A DNA stretch of 64,000 nt. Source: Aureimonas phyllosphaerae. Its GTDB lineage: Bacteria; Pseudomonadota; Alphaproteobacteria; Rhizobiales; Rhizobiaceae. The stretch is from the NCBI RefSeq assembly GCF_900113065.1, contig NZ_FOOA01000001.1, positions 186,001 to 250,000 of the forward strand, written 5' to 3'. The stretch's first letter is position 1. The number at the start of each line of letters is the position of its first letter. Shown piece after piece: positions 51,959 through 61,715 of this stretch. Made by a program: the position numbers and the translations under genes. The notes under the pieces were generated by a model, which was not told the origin of the DNA, ran no database searches, and saw only the letters and a list, made by a program, of their open reading frames with translations.

Positions 51959-54915
51959 CCGAGATCGCCCCGGTAGGGGATCGTCCGAGAAAAGACCTCC
52001 CGCACTTCGGCCGCTCGCCTTGCGATCTCGGGCTCGATGCCGGTGCGGTCGGCAAGATCGAGCGCGGTGGCGATCCGGTCGGCCAGCGGTCCCGGCAGGT
52101 CCGTCATCCGCAGCGCCTTGTCGCCGCCGAGGCGCAGGATCTGCATGATCCGTGTCATCTCCAGCATGATGCCCGGCAGATCGTCGAAACCGGTCTCGTC
52201 GTCGGGCGCCGCAGTTCGGAACGCCGCGAGGACGCTCGCCGTCGGCGCCCCCACGAGATCGAGCGACACCCGGCCCGTCAGGATGCCCCACTGGGCGAGG
52301 AACTCGAGATCGGTGAGACCTCCGGGAATGCGCTTGAGGTCGAGCGCCCCGCGCGGCGGCTTCTGGACGTCGAGGCGCGCGCGCATGTCGGCGACGTCGT
52401 CCGTCAGAAGCGGATCGCCGCGGTGGGCGACGATCGCCTCGCGGACCGCCTCGCCGATCTCGGCACAGAGTTCGGCATCGCCCGCAATCGGGCGCGAGCG
52501 CGTGAGCGCCATGCGCTCCCATGTCCAGGCTTCGGCCTGATACTTGCGAAACGCCTCGATCGGCGTTGCGAGCGGTCCCTTGTTGCCGGATGGGCGGAGA
52601 CGGAAGTCCACCTCGTAGAGAACGCCCTCGGCGGTCGGCGAGGTCAGGGCCGAGATCAGTCGCTGCGTCAGGCGGGCATAGTAGGTCGAAAAGGGAAGCG
52701 GGCGCGCACCGTCCGACATCTCCGCCGCCGGATCGTGGTCGTAGAGCAGCATCAGGTCGATGTCGGAATTGGCGGTCAGTTCGCGTGAGCCGAGGCGACC
52801 GAGACCCATGACGGCGATGCGCCCGCCGGCGATGCGCCCGTGTGCGCGGATGAACTCGTCCGCAACCGCCGTCAGCACCTCGCCCAGCACGGCCTCCGCC
52901 AGATCGGAAAAGGCCGTGCCCGCAACCTCGCCCTCCAGCACACCGGACAGGAGCCGGACACCGACGAGGAAGCGCTGCTCGGCGGCGAAGATGCGCAGAC
53001 GGTCGAGCCGTTCCTCGAAGAAGCGTGCGTCCCCGAGGAAGGCCGACAGCCGCTCGCGGATCAGTTCGCGCGTCGGAAGTTCGCGGAAGAAGGCGGGATC
53101 GAGAAGGGCGTCGAAGACGTGCGGCCGGCGTGCGATCGTATCGGCAAGCCGGGGCGATGAGGTGATGATTTCGGCGAGGAGTTCGAGAAGCTTCGGGTTC
53201 GACGCGATCAGCGCGAAGAACTGCAACCCGGACGGCAGGCCCTCCAGGAACCGGTCGAAAGCGGCCAGCGCCGTGTCGGGATCGCTGCCGCCCGAGAAGG
53301 CCCGGAGCAGTGACGGCAGGACGGCGACGAACTGCTCGCGCGCCGCCTCCGAGCGCATCGCCCGGTAACGGGCCGAGCCCCAGCGGTGGACGATCCGCCC
53401 GATATCGGCCGGGCGGTTGTAGCCGAGATCGCTCAGGCGCTTGAGGGCCGCGGCGTCCGCGCCATCCTCCAGAAGGCCGTCGAGCACGCCTTCGTCGGCG
53501 CGCGTGGCTCGTCCCTCGGAGAAGAGCGCCGCAAACCTCGCCTGGACCCGTTCCAGACGGTCACGGAGCGCGGCCTCGAAGGCGTCGAGTTTGCCGAAGT
53601 TGCAGAGGCGCGCGATGCGCAGGAGATCGTCCGGTGCGGTCGGCAGCGTGTGGCTCTGCTCGTCCGCCACCATCTGGATCGCGTGCTCGACGCGGCGCAG
53701 GAACCAGTAGGCTCCGGTCAGCTCCGTCGAGATCGCGGGCGCCACCCAGCCCTTCGCCGCAAGCCGCGCCAGCGCCTCGTCGGTGCGGCGCGTTCGAAGC
53801 GCGGGCAGCCGTCCGCCCGCGATCAGTTGCTGCGCCTGCGCGAAGAACTCGACCTCGCGGATGCCGCCCTGCCCGAGCTTGACGTTGTGACCCGCCGTCG
53901 CCACGCCCTCGAAGCCGCGGTGCCGGTCGATCTTGGCCTTCATCGCCTGAATGTCGGCGATGGCGACGAAGTCGAGGTAGCGGCGCCAGACGAAGGGGGC
54001 GATCTCGCGCAGGAAGGCCTCGCCCACCGCTGGATCGCCGGCCACCGGGCGGGCCTTGATCATCGCCGCCCGTTCCCAGTCGCGCCCAGCGCCTTCGTAA
54101 TAGATGAGGGCGGAGGGAATCGGAATGGCCAGCGGCATCGCGGACGGATCGGGCCGCAGGCGCAGGTCGGTGCGGAACACGTAGCCGTCGCGGGTGCGCT
54201 CGCCGATCATCCGCACGAGCCTGCGACCAAGGCGCGAGAACATCTCGACGCTTTCCGTCGGGTCGCGGATCGCAGGCGCTTCAGGTTCGAAGAATAGGAT
54301 AATGTCGATGTCGCTGGAATAGTTCAGCTCGCGCCCCCCGAGCTTGCCCATGCCGAGGATCGTCAGTCCGCAGCCGGTCTCGGGATGCGCCGGATCGGGA
54401 AGGTCGAGCTGCCCGCGGCGGTGAAGATCGGCGAGAGCAAAGCGAAGCGCGCGCCGAATCGCCGCCTCCGCGAGGTCCGAGAGATCGGCGGTGGTCGTTT
54501 CCGGGCCGGCGGCGCCGAAGAGGTCACGCAGCGCGATCAGCAGCGAGGCTTCCGCCTTGGCCTCGCGAAGGCGCGTCATCTCGGCAGCTTCCGTGGCGCC
54601 ATCGGGAACGTGGTGACCCAGTGCCTCGATGATGGCGCGGACGCGGTCGCCGGCCTCGATGTCGAACAGCTGGTCGATCCAGTCGGGGCGGCGCTCGGCG
54701 ATCGAGGCGAGATGCGGTGAGAGCGATAGCGCGGCGACGAGCCGGTCGCGGTCGCCCACGCCGTCGACGTCCAACCATGCGGCCAGCCGGTCGAGGTCGG
54801 CGGCACGCGCGCTGGACGCCAGATCATCGCGGCGGCGAGCAGCTTCCGCGTCGCTCAGCGCATGAAGGTCGGCCGTCCCCCCGATCCGCAACTTAAGGCC
54901 CGCGAAGTCCGTCAT
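51952..54915 (-). CDS. glnE: Glutamine synthetase adenylyltransferase/deadenylylase
   Basis: Bifunctional enzyme that adenylylates and deadenylylates glutamine synthetase in response to PII and glutamine. Two nucleotidyltransferase-fold domains carry SDIDIILFF (deadenylylase half) and SDIDLMLLY (adenylylase half), each with G-G/GS-type upstream motifs. It has 987 residues. The start MTDFAGLKLRIGG overlaps the kinase stop by 23 bases, so it is probably coupled to that gene. Confidence 0.95.
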   Translation of the reverse strand: MTDFAGLKLRIGGTADLHALSDAEAARRRDDLASSARAADLDRLAAWLDVDGVGDRDRLVAALSLSPHLASIAERRPDWIDQLFDIEAGDRVRAIIEALGHHVPDGATEAAEMTRLREAKAEASLLIALRDLFGAAGPETTTADLSDLAEAAIRRALRFALADLHRRGQLDLPDPAHPETGCGLTILGMGKLGGRELNYSSDIDIILFFEPEAPAIRDPTESVEMFSRLGRRLVRMIGERTRDGYVFRTDLRLRPDPSAMPLAIPIPSALIYYEGAGRDWERAAMIKARPVAGDPAVGEAFLREIAPFVWRRYLDFVAIADIQAMKAKIDRHRGFEGVATAGHNVKLGQGGIREVEFFAQAQQLIAGGRLPALRTRRTDEALARLAAKGWVAPAISTELTGAYWFLRRVEHAIQMVADEQSHTLPTAPDDLLRIARLCNFGKLDAFEAALRDRLERVQARFAALFSEGRATRADEGVLDGLLEDGADAAALKRLSDLGYNRPADIGRIVHRWGSARYRAMRSEAAREQFVAVLPSLLRAFSGGSDPDTALAAFDRFLEGLPSGLQFFALIASNPKLLELLAEIITSSPRLADTIARRPHVFDALLDPAFFRELPTRELIRERLSAFLGDARFFEERLDRLRIFAAEQRFLVGVRLLSGVLEGEVAGTAFSDLAEAVLGEVLTAVADEFIRAHGRIAGGRIAVMGLGRLGSRELTANSDIDLMLLYDHDPAAEMSDGARPLPFSTYYARLTQRLISALTSPTAEGVLYEVDFRLRPSGNKGPLATPIEAFRKYQAEAWTWERMALTRSRPIAGDAELCAEIGEAVREAIVAHRGDPLLTDDVADMRARLDVQKPPRGALDLKRIPGGLTDLEFLAQWGILTGRVSLDLVGAPTASVLAAFRTAAPDDETGFDDLPGIMLEMTRIMQILRLGGDKALRMTDLPGPLADRIATALDLADRTGIEPEIARRAAEVREVFSRTIPYRGDLGA

Positions 54916-56329
54916 GCGCCGGAACCACCCTTTCCATCGGTATCTCCAGCGTGACTTTGAGGCCGGGCTCCGCGTCGTCAAGCGCCAGCGTTCCGCCATG
55001 AATTGAGGCGATCGCCTGAACCAGCGACAGACCGAGGCCCGAACCCGGCTTGGTGCGGCTCTCGTCCAGCCGGTAGAAGCGCTCGAGCACGCGATCGCGC
55101 TTGTCGGCCGGTATGCCGTGACCGTTGTCCGCCACCGAAACGAGGCATGCGTCGCCGCGTCGGGCCACCGCGACGCGAATTTCCAGTGGCCGGTCGGACA
55201 GTCCGTATTTCAACGCGTTGTCGAGGAGGTTGGAGACCGCCTGCGAGATCAGCTCGCGGCTGACCGGTGCGACGACCGGCTCCGGGGCGTCGACGAGGAG
55301 CCGTCCGCCAGCGTCCTCCGCCAATGGTTCGTAGAGTTCGGCGACATCGGCGACGATCGACGAAAGGTCGTGCTCGCTCTTGAGAGCGGGATGCGACCCT
55401 GCCTCCACGCGGCTGATCATCAGGAGGGCGTCGAACGTGCGGATCATCCCGTCCGCTTCGGCCAGCACCGCCTCCATCGCCTGTCGGCCGCTGCGCTCGG
55501 GCGTCTCGTCGCCAAGTGCCGCCTCGACCCGATTGCGAAGGCGCGTCAGCGGCGTCTTCAGGTCGTGGGCGATGTTGTCGGAGACCTGCCGCAACCCTTC
55601 CTGCAGGAGGGCGATCCGCGCGAGAAGCACGTTGAGCTTTTCCGACAAGCGGTCGAACTCGTCCCCGGTCCCGGTGACGGGAAGCCGCTCCGTCAGGTCG
55701 CCCGCCATGATCCGCGCGGTGGCCGCCGACATGCGGTCCAGCCGATGGAGCGCAGTGCGCCCGACAAGGAACCAGGCAAGCAGCGCGCCGAAACTCATCA
55801 GGAGAAGCGCAAGGATCAGGGCATTGCGCACGACCAGCCGGATCCGCTCCTGATCGGTCTGGTCGCGGCCGACGAGGAGCCGCATCCCGTTCGGCAGTTG
55901 CACGACCTCGGCGACCGCCATGTGGTAGCGGTCCTTCTCCGACTCGGTGAAGCGCGCGTAGCGGAACGGCGTCGTCTTGAACCCCGCGTCGTCGAGAACG
56001 CCGGCTTCCAGGCTCTGAACGTTGCCGGCGAGGATCAGGCCGGTGCCGTCGGTGACGAGATAGAGGGGCGCACCCGGCTGGCGGGCGCGTCGGTCGATCG
56101 CGCGCACGATCCCCGAGATGCCGGTGTTCTGGTAGATCCGGTCGAGCGTCTCGATCTCGTCCGCGATCGCCTCCTGGCTTTGCGTCTGAAGGATCGAGGA
56201 CGCGGTCTCCGTCACGTAGACGAGAAGGATCGCCGCAAACAGCGCGAAGAGGGCGAGATAGACGGCCGACAGACGGACGGCCGTGACGCGCATCAGCTCG
56301 CGGATGCGCAGGATGGTCGGTCTGCGCAA
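54893..56329 (-). CDS. Sensor histidine kinase of an OmpR-type two-component pair
   Basis: Membrane kinase with TM1 at about 15-38, a periplasmic loop, TM2 at about 167-190, HAMP, phosphoacceptor His255 in NIAHDLKTPLTRL and ATPase motifs DNALKYG, DNGHGIP and GSGLGLSLVQ. It has 478 residues. It follows the response regulator by 6 bases and overlaps glnE at its 3' end, so the three form one operon. The signal is unknown. Confidence 0.9.
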   Translation of the reverse strand: MRRPTILRIRELMRVTAVRLSAVYLALFALFAAILLVYVTETASSILQTQSQEAIADEIETLDRIYQNTGISGIVRAIDRRARQPGAPLYLVTDGTGLILAGNVQSLEAGVLDDAGFKTTPFRYARFTESEKDRYHMAVAEVVQLPNGMRLLVGRDQTDQERIRLVVRNALILALLLMSFGALLAWFLVGRTALHRLDRMSAATARIMAGDLTERLPVTGTGDEFDRLSEKLNVLLARIALLQEGLRQVSDNIAHDLKTPLTRLRNRVEAALGDETPERSGRQAMEAVLAEADGMIRTFDALLMISRVEAGSHPALKSEHDLSSIVADVAELYEPLAEDAGGRLLVDAPEPVVAPVSRELISQAVSNLLDNALKYGLSDRPLEIRVAVARRGDACLVSVADNGHGIPADKRDRVLERFYRLDESRTKPGSGLGLSLVQAIASIHGGTLALDDAEPGLKVTLEIPMERVVPAHDGLRGP

Positions 56330-56335
56330 GGGGCG

Positions 56336-57013
56336 TCAGTCCCCGGCGCGGATGATGTATCCGGACCCGCGAACCGTATGTAGGAGCGGCTCGCCGAATT
56401 CGCGTTCGATCTTGGAGCGCAGCCGCGAGATGTGGACGTCGATGACGTTGGTCTGGGGGTCGAAGTGGTAGTCCCAGACGTTCTCGAGCAGCATGGTCCG
56501 CGTCACCACCTGGCCCGCATGCTTCATTAGGTACTCGAGAAGCCGGAACTCGCGCGGCTGCAGCGTGATCGGCTTTCCGCCGCGACGAACCTCGTGCGAC
56601 AGGCGGTCGAGTTCGAGATCGCCCACGCGATAGACCGTCTCGACGTCCTTGGCGCCGCGGCGCCGGCCGAGAATCTCGATCCGGGCGAGGAGTTCGGAAA
56701 AGGCATAGGGCTTGGGCAGGTAGTCGTCGCCGCCGGCCCGCAGGCCCGTGACCCGGTCGTCGACCTGCCCCATCGCCGACAGGATCAGGATCGGGGTCTC
56801 GTTGCCCTTCTCGCGCAGGCTGGAGACGACGGACAGGCCGTCGCGGTGCGGCAGCATCCTGTCGACCACGAGAACGTCGTAGGCCTGCGTCAGGGCCATG
56901 TGCAGGCCGGTTTCCCCATCCGCCGCGTGGTCGGGGACATGTCCCGACTCCTTCAGCGCCTTGATCAGGTAGGAGGCGGCCTCCCGGTCGTCTTCGATGA
57001 TGAGGATGCGCAT
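56336..57013 (-). CDS. OmpR/PhoB family response regulator
   Basis: A 225-residue DNA-binding response regulator. Phosphoacceptor Asp51 in VVDRMLPHRDG, acidic Asp8-Asp9 and Lys101 in LPKPYAF form the receiver site. The C-terminal winged helix has REFRLLEYLMKHAG and ISRLRSKIE. The start MRILIIEDD was chosen over an upstream ATG with a non-conserved leader. It is the first gene of the regulator-kinase-glnE unit. Confidence 0.93.
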   Translation of the reverse strand: MRILIIEDDREAASYLIKALKESGHVPDHAADGETGLHMALTQAYDVLVVDRMLPHRDGLSVVSSLREKGNETPILILSAMGQVDDRVTGLRAGGDDYLPKPYAFSELLARIEILGRRRGAKDVETVYRVGDLELDRLSHEVRRGGKPITLQPREFRLLEYLMKHAGQVVTRTMLLENVWDYHFDPQTNVIDVHISRLRSKIEREFGEPLLHTVRGSGYIIRAGD

Positions 57014-57080
57014 GTGATCCGATCTAGGGGACGGCGCGGACATCGTCATCGTCATTATCCTTCAAGACTTCGAGCGGAAA

Positions 57081-57102
57081 GGGGGCGGCATCCGCCGCCC
57101 CC
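57081..57102 (-). terminator. Terminator of degP
   Basis: A perfect 9-bp stem (GGGGGCGGC 57081-57089 with GCCGCCCCC 57094-57102), loop ATCC, followed on minus by TTTCC. It lies in the 113-base gap between degP and the response regulator. Confidence 0.75.
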
Positions 57103-57126
57103 CGTTTGTTTCCGGTCCGTCGCGGT

Positions 57127-58644
57127 TCAGCTTCCGCTGATCGGCAGGGCGACGAAGCGGTTCTGGTCGCCGCTGCGCAGCTGGAACAGCGCCGCCTTGC
57201 GGCCGGACGTCGAGGCCTTCTTGATGGCGTCCTCGACCTCACGCTGCGACTTCACCGAGCTGCCGTTCACCGCCACGATCGTGTCGCCGGCCGAGACGCC
57301 GCGGTTGGCGGCCTCCGAGTCGGGGTCGACCTCGGTAATGACGACGCCATCACCCTGGTCGGACGGCGTCAGCGTCAGGCCGTAGCCGCGCAGCGAGGAC
57401 GGGTTGACCGGCACGTTCCGGTTGCCGCTGGTGTTGGACGCCTCGTCGAGGCTGGACAGGTTGCCGAGCTCGACCTTGATGTCGCGAACCTCTCCGTTGC
57501 GCCAGACCTTCACGTCGATCGTGGTGCCCGGACGGTACTCGGCGACCTTGCGGGCCAGTTCGCGCGGGCCCTTCACGGTCTGCCCGTTGACGGCCGTGAT
57601 GACGTCGCCCGTCTGGATGCCCGCCTTGACGGCCGGGGTGTCAGTGTCGGGCAGCGTGACGATCGCCCCCTCTTCCGCGTTGAGGCCGAGCGCCTCGGCG
57701 ATGTCCTGCGTGACCGGCGCGATCTGGACGCCCAGCCAGCCGCGCTGGACGTTGCCGTTCTCGCGCAAGGACTGGATGACGGTCTTGGCGGTCGAGGCAG
57801 GGATGGCGAAGGCGATGCCGACGCTGCCGCCGGACGGCGAGAAGATCGCCGTGTTGACGCCGATCACCTGACCCTCGAGGTTGAAGGCCGGGCCGCCCGA
57901 ATTGCCGCGGTTCACCGCCGCATCGATCTGGATGAAGTCGTCATACGGACCCGCGCCGATGTCGCGGCCACGAGCCGAGACGATGCCGGCCGTCACCGAG
58001 CCGCCGAGGCCGAACGGATTGCCGACGGCGACGACCCATTCGCCGACCCGGACCTTCGAATCATCGGCGAAGTCGACGTAGGTGAACTTGCGATTGCCGC
58101 CCTCGACCTTGAGGAGCGCGAGGTCGGTGCGCGAGTCGGTGCCGATCAGCTCGGCCTTCAACTCCGTTCCGTCGTTGAGCACGACCGTGTAGTCGCTGCC
58201 ACCCTCGACGACGTGGTTGTTGGTCACGAGGTAGCCGTCGTCCGAGATGAAGAAGCCGGAGCCCTGCGCCATGCCCTGGCGGGGGCTGCGGCGCGGCGTC
58301 TGGCGGCCATCGGGCGAACCCTGCATGCCGGGGTTGCCGAACTCGAAGAAGCGGCGAAGCGGATGGTTCGGCGGCAGGTTGTCGAAGGGCGACTCGGCAT
58401 CGCTGCTGTCGTCGCTAGCCGGCTTGATCTGCTCCTTGACGCGCACCGACACGACGGCGGGCGAGACCTTCTCGACCACATCGGCAAAGCCCGGATTGAC
58501 ACCGGTCGGCTGGACCGACACCGGCTCGGCGAAGCTCGGCACGACGCTGGTGACGACGCCACCGGCCAGAACCATGCCCGCGACACCCGCCGCCAGAACC
58601 GCCGTGGAGAAACGACGCGTCGTCTTGTTGGGATTCTTGTTCAT
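57127..58644 (-). CDS. degP: Periplasmic serine protease DegP/HtrA (Do)
   Basis: ATP-independent protease and chaperone for misfolded envelope proteins. A signal sequence is followed by a Trypsin-like domain with catalytic His144, Asp174 and Ser249 (in VNRGNSGGPAF), then two PDZ domains (about 280-370 and 405-500). The start MNKNPNKTT has a GAGGGTCC site 8 bases upstream and gives 505 residues. It is downstream of the ccm genes with a 122-base gap. Confidence 0.94.
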   Translation of the reverse strand: MNKNPNKTTRRFSTAVLAAGVAGMVLAGGVVTSVVPSFAEPVSVQPTGVNPGFADVVEKVSPAVVSVRVKEQIKPASDDSSDAESPFDNLPPNHPLRRFFEFGNPGMQGSPDGRQTPRRSPRQGMAQGSGFFISDDGYLVTNNHVVEGGSDYTVVLNDGTELKAELIGTDSRTDLALLKVEGGNRKFTYVDFADDSKVRVGEWVVAVGNPFGLGGSVTAGIVSARGRDIGAGPYDDFIQIDAAVNRGNSGGPAFNLEGQVIGVNTAIFSPSGGSVGIAFAIPASTAKTVIQSLRENGNVQRGWLGVQIAPVTQDIAEALGLNAEEGAIVTLPDTDTPAVKAGIQTGDVITAVNGQTVKGPRELARKVAEYRPGTTIDVKVWRNGEVRDIKVELGNLSSLDEASNTSGNRNVPVNPSSLRGYGLTLTPSDQGDGVVITEVDPDSEAANRGVSAGDTIVAVNGSSVKSQREVEDAIKKASTSGRKAALFQLRSGDQNRFVALPISGS

Positions 58645-58709
58645 TCGAAGGACCCTCGTTTCCATTCCCGATCCGCTGGGATGGGCCGTTTGGTCCATCC
58701 GATGCTCGG

Positions 58710-58737
58710 AAGGTAGGGGTCGCAACGTTACGGCAAG
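58710..58737 (-). promoter_or_regulatory. Possible RpoH-type promoter of degP
   Basis: On the minus strand CTTG (58734-58737), 17 bases, then CTACCTT approximates the alphaproteobacterial sigma-32 consensus. It would start transcription about 60 bases before the degP ATG. The -10 match is partial. Confidence 0.25.
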
Positions 58738-58766
58738 TTTTCGTCGGGATGAAAGCTTCGTAAGGT

Positions 58767-59264
58767 CTAGGCCCGGCGGCCTTCGGAGGCGCCGGCTCCC
58801 TCGCCGGTGATCTCCGACAGACGCGCCTCCTCGCCCGGCGTCAGCCCGGCGGTGCCGGGTCGCTCGCTCGATCGCTTGCCCGATGAGTGGAGCACGACCA
58901 TCCCGATGGCGAGGAGGAGAACGGGCGTCCCCCAGAGGAGCACAGTATCCCAACGCAGGCGGGGCCGCAGAAGCACGAAGTCGCCGTAACGCGAGACGAG
59001 GTAGTCGACGACATCCTCGTCACTGTCGCCCTTCGTGATGCGTTCGCGAACCAGAAGCCGGAGGTCGCGGGCAAGCGGCGCGTCGGAATCGTCGATCGAC
59101 TGGTTCTGGCAGACCATGCAGCGCAATCCCGCCGAAAGATCGCGGGCGCGCTGCTCCTGCCGGGCGTCCGGCAAAACCTCGTCAGGCTGAACGGCCAGCG
59201 CCGCCGTGCCCGTGAGGGCACTTGCGGCGACGACCGCTGCGAGAAGGGCTGTTCGCAGCGACAT
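58767..59264 (-). CDS. ccmH: Cytochrome c maturation protein CcmH (CycL)
   Basis: Membrane-anchored periplasmic thiol oxidoreductase that reduces apocytochrome c heme-binding cysteines. The signature LRCMVCQNQ has Cys49 and Cys52. A signal segment (1-24) and a C-terminal helix (about 108-124) follow. It has 165 residues and lies 1 base after the ccmF stop. The CcmG thioredoxin is not adjacent in this window. Confidence 0.93.
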   Translation of the reverse strand: MSLRTALLAAVVAASALTGTAALAVQPDEVLPDARQEQRARDLSAGLRCMVCQNQSIDDSDAPLARDLRLLVRERITKGDSDEDVVDYLVSRYGDFVLLRPRLRWDTVLLWGTPVLLLAIGMVVLHSSGKRSSERPGTAGLTPGEEARLSEITGEGAGASEGRRA

Positions 59265-59265
59265 G

Positions 59266-61239
59266 TCAGGCCGGCCTTGCGGCGCGGCGCCGCGCCGGCG
59301 CGCCCACTCGCAGCCGACGATCGCTCAAGGACACAGCACCACCGATCGCCATCGCCACGGCGCCCAGCCAGATCAGCGTGACGAGAGGCTTCCACCAGAT
59401 GCGAACGACGACGGCACCGGCGTTGGCCGCGGCATCGCCGAGCGCGATATAGATCTGGCTGAAGACGAGCGTGTGGATGCCGGCCTCCGTCGTCGGCATC
59501 TGCCGCGCGGGATAGAAACGCTTGGCGCTTTCGATTGCGGCCGTCTCGTTGCCCTCGTCGAGCAGGGTGAAGTGGCCGACGTCCTCGCGGTAGTTCGGTC
59601 CTTCGCGAAAGGTCTGCCCCTCGTAGCGCAAGTCGAACCCGCCGACGGCGACGACCTGTCCCGGCGTCATGGCCGTTACGGTTTCCGTGTCGAACGTGCT
59701 GACGCAGACCACGCCGAGAAGCGTCACGCCGACACCGAAATGGGCCAGCGCCGTGCCGAAAGCCGAGCGCGGCAGCCCGGCGAGGCGCGCGGCCGCGACC
59801 CGCAGGCCCGCCTTCGGCAATCCGGCCCGCCCGGCGAGGTCGACGAGCGCTCCCACCATCACCCAGACGGCCAGCCCGATGCCGAGCGAGGCCAGGATCT
59901 TCGTGCCCTCGTTCACCGCGATCACGATCACCATGACGACGAGCGCCGCGCCGACCGCCGCATAGAGCCGCTGTGCCGCGCCGAGGAGATCGGCTCGCTT
60001 CCAGGCGAGGAGCGGCCCAAACGGCAGGGCGAACAGGAGCGGCACCATTAGGGGACCGAATGTCAGGTCGAAGAAGGGCGCGCCGACCGAAATCTTGGTG
60101 CCGGTGAAGACTTCGAGGAACAACGGATAGAGCGTTCCGACGAGCACCGTCGCGGTGGCGGTCGTCAGGAACAGGTTGTTGAAGACCAACGCACCCTCGC
60201 GCGAGATAGGCGCGAACAGGCCACCGCTTTCCAGCTCCGAAGCCCGGAACGCGAAGAGCGCGAGCGATCCGCCGATGAACAGGCAGAGGATCGCGAGAAT
60301 GAAGACCCCGCGCTCCGGGTCGACGGCAAAGGCATGAACCGAGGTCAGCACGCCGGAGCGGACCAGGAATGTGCCGAGAAGGGAGAGCGAGAAGGTCAGG
60401 ATCGCCAGGAGCACGGTCCAGACCTTGAGCGCCGAGCGCTTTTCCATGACGGCGGCCGAATGGAGCAGCGCCGTGCCCGAGAGCCACGGCATGAAAGAGG
60501 CGTTCTCGACCGGGTCCCAGAACCACCAGCCGCCCCAGCCGAGTTCGTAATAGGCCCAGTAGGAACCCATCGCGATGCCCCCGGTCAGGAACAGCCAGGC
60601 GAGCAGCGTCCACGGTCGCACCCAGCGCGCCCAAGCGGCGTCGATCCGCCCTTCGATCAGGGCGGCGACCGCGAAGGAGAAGGCGATCGAGAAGCCGACA
60701 TAGCCGAGGTAGAGCAGCGGCGGATGGATCGCGAGCCCGATGTCCTGAAGGATCGGGTTGAGGTCGTTGCCCTCGAACGGCGCCGCCACCACGCGGGTGA
60801 ACGGGTTCGAGGTCAGGAGGATGAACAGGAGGAACGCCGTCAGGATCCAGCCTTGCACCGAAAGCACGGTGGCCTTGAGGCTCGGCGGCAGGTCCCGGCC
60901 GAAGAGCGCGACCAGCGCGCCGAACAGCGACAGGATCAGTACCCAGAGGAGCATAGACCCTTCGTGGTTCCCCCAGACGCCGGTGATCTTGTAGATCATC
61001 GGCTTGGCGGAATGGGAGTTCTCCACGACGTTGAGAACCGAGAAGTCGGACGTGGCATAGGCTGCGGTCAGCGCGCCGAAGGCGAGCGCCAGAAGCGACA
61101 GCCCGGTCACCGACGTCGCCGACCCGCTGTCCATCAGCCTGGCGTCGCCAAGGCGGGCGCCGACAAGCGGCAGGATCGACTGCACGAGCGCCGTGCCGAG
61201 CGCGAGGACCAGCGCGAAGTGACCGAGTTCGACGATCAA
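59266..61239 (-). CDS. ccmF: Heme lyase subunit CcmF (CycK)
   Basis: Large polytopic membrane protein that attaches heme to apocytochrome c. The WWD signature appears in WGGWWFWDPVENASFMPW, and periplasmic histidines flank it. It has 657 residues and about 15 helices, typical of the family. It overlaps ccmE by ATGA on its 5' side. Confidence 0.95.
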   Translation of the reverse strand: MIVELGHFALVLALGTALVQSILPLVGARLGDARLMDSGSATSVTGLSLLALAFGALTAAYATSDFSVLNVVENSHSAKPMIYKITGVWGNHEGSMLLWVLILSLFGALVALFGRDLPPSLKATVLSVQGWILTAFLLFILLTSNPFTRVVAAPFEGNDLNPILQDIGLAIHPPLLYLGYVGFSIAFSFAVAALIEGRIDAAWARWVRPWTLLAWLFLTGGIAMGSYWAYYELGWGGWWFWDPVENASFMPWLSGTALLHSAAVMEKRSALKVWTVLLAILTFSLSLLGTFLVRSGVLTSVHAFAVDPERGVFILAILCLFIGGSLALFAFRASELESGGLFAPISREGALVFNNLFLTTATATVLVGTLYPLFLEVFTGTKISVGAPFFDLTFGPLMVPLLFALPFGPLLAWKRADLLGAAQRLYAAVGAALVVMVIVIAVNEGTKILASLGIGLAVWVMVGALVDLAGRAGLPKAGLRVAAARLAGLPRSAFGTALAHFGVGVTLLGVVCVSTFDTETVTAMTPGQVVAVGGFDLRYEGQTFREGPNYREDVGHFTLLDEGNETAAIESAKRFYPARQMPTTEAGIHTLVFSQIYIALGDAAANAGAVVVRIWWKPLVTLIWLGAVAMAIGGAVSLSDRRLRVGAPARRRAARPA

Positions 61240-61715
61240 AGCCCCGCCCCCGACGGCGTGCCGTCCTTCGCTGAGACGATCGCCCCGTCCTTCCAGAGGC
61301 CGCGCGCCTTGAGGTCGTCGACGACCTCCTTCGGCATGTAGGTCTCGTCGTGCTTGGCGAGCACCGTATCGGCCACGAAGACGCGGTCGCTGCCGAGCCG
61401 CCCCTCCGCCACGATCCCCTGCCCCTCGCGGAAGAGGTCGGGCAGCAGCCCGGCATAGACGACCGGCACGCTCTCGACCGTATCGGTGATGCGGAACGTC
61501 ACGCGCTGGGAGGCGTCGCGATGCACGGTCCCGGTCTCCACGATTCCGCCGAGCCGCAGCCGCTGCCCGTCGTCAGGGGCGCGCGCCGCGATGTCGGTTG
61601 GCGAGTTGAAGAAGGCGACGCTGTCCGACAGCGCGGTCAGGACAAGCCCCGCCGCGGTTCCGACCACGGCGAGGATACCGAAAAGGCTGGCAAGGCGCTT
61701 CTGCTTGCGCGTCAT
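61236..61715 (-). CDS. ccmE: Heme chaperone CcmE (CycJ)
   Basis: Periplasmic chaperone that carries heme from CcmABCD to CcmF. It binds heme covalently through His122 in LAKHDETYMPKE (HxxxY, with Tyr126). An N-terminal membrane anchor (about 9-29) precedes the beta-barrel. It has 159 residues. ATGA overlaps with both ccmI and ccmF. Confidence 0.95.
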   Translation of the reverse strand: MTRKQKRLASLFGILAVVGTAAGLVLTALSDSVAFFNSPTDIAARAPDDGQRLRLGGIVETGTVHRDASQRVTFRITDTVESVPVVYAGLLPDLFREGQGIVAEGRLGSDRVFVADTVLAKHDETYMPKEVVDDLKARGLWKDGAIVSAKDGTPSGAGL

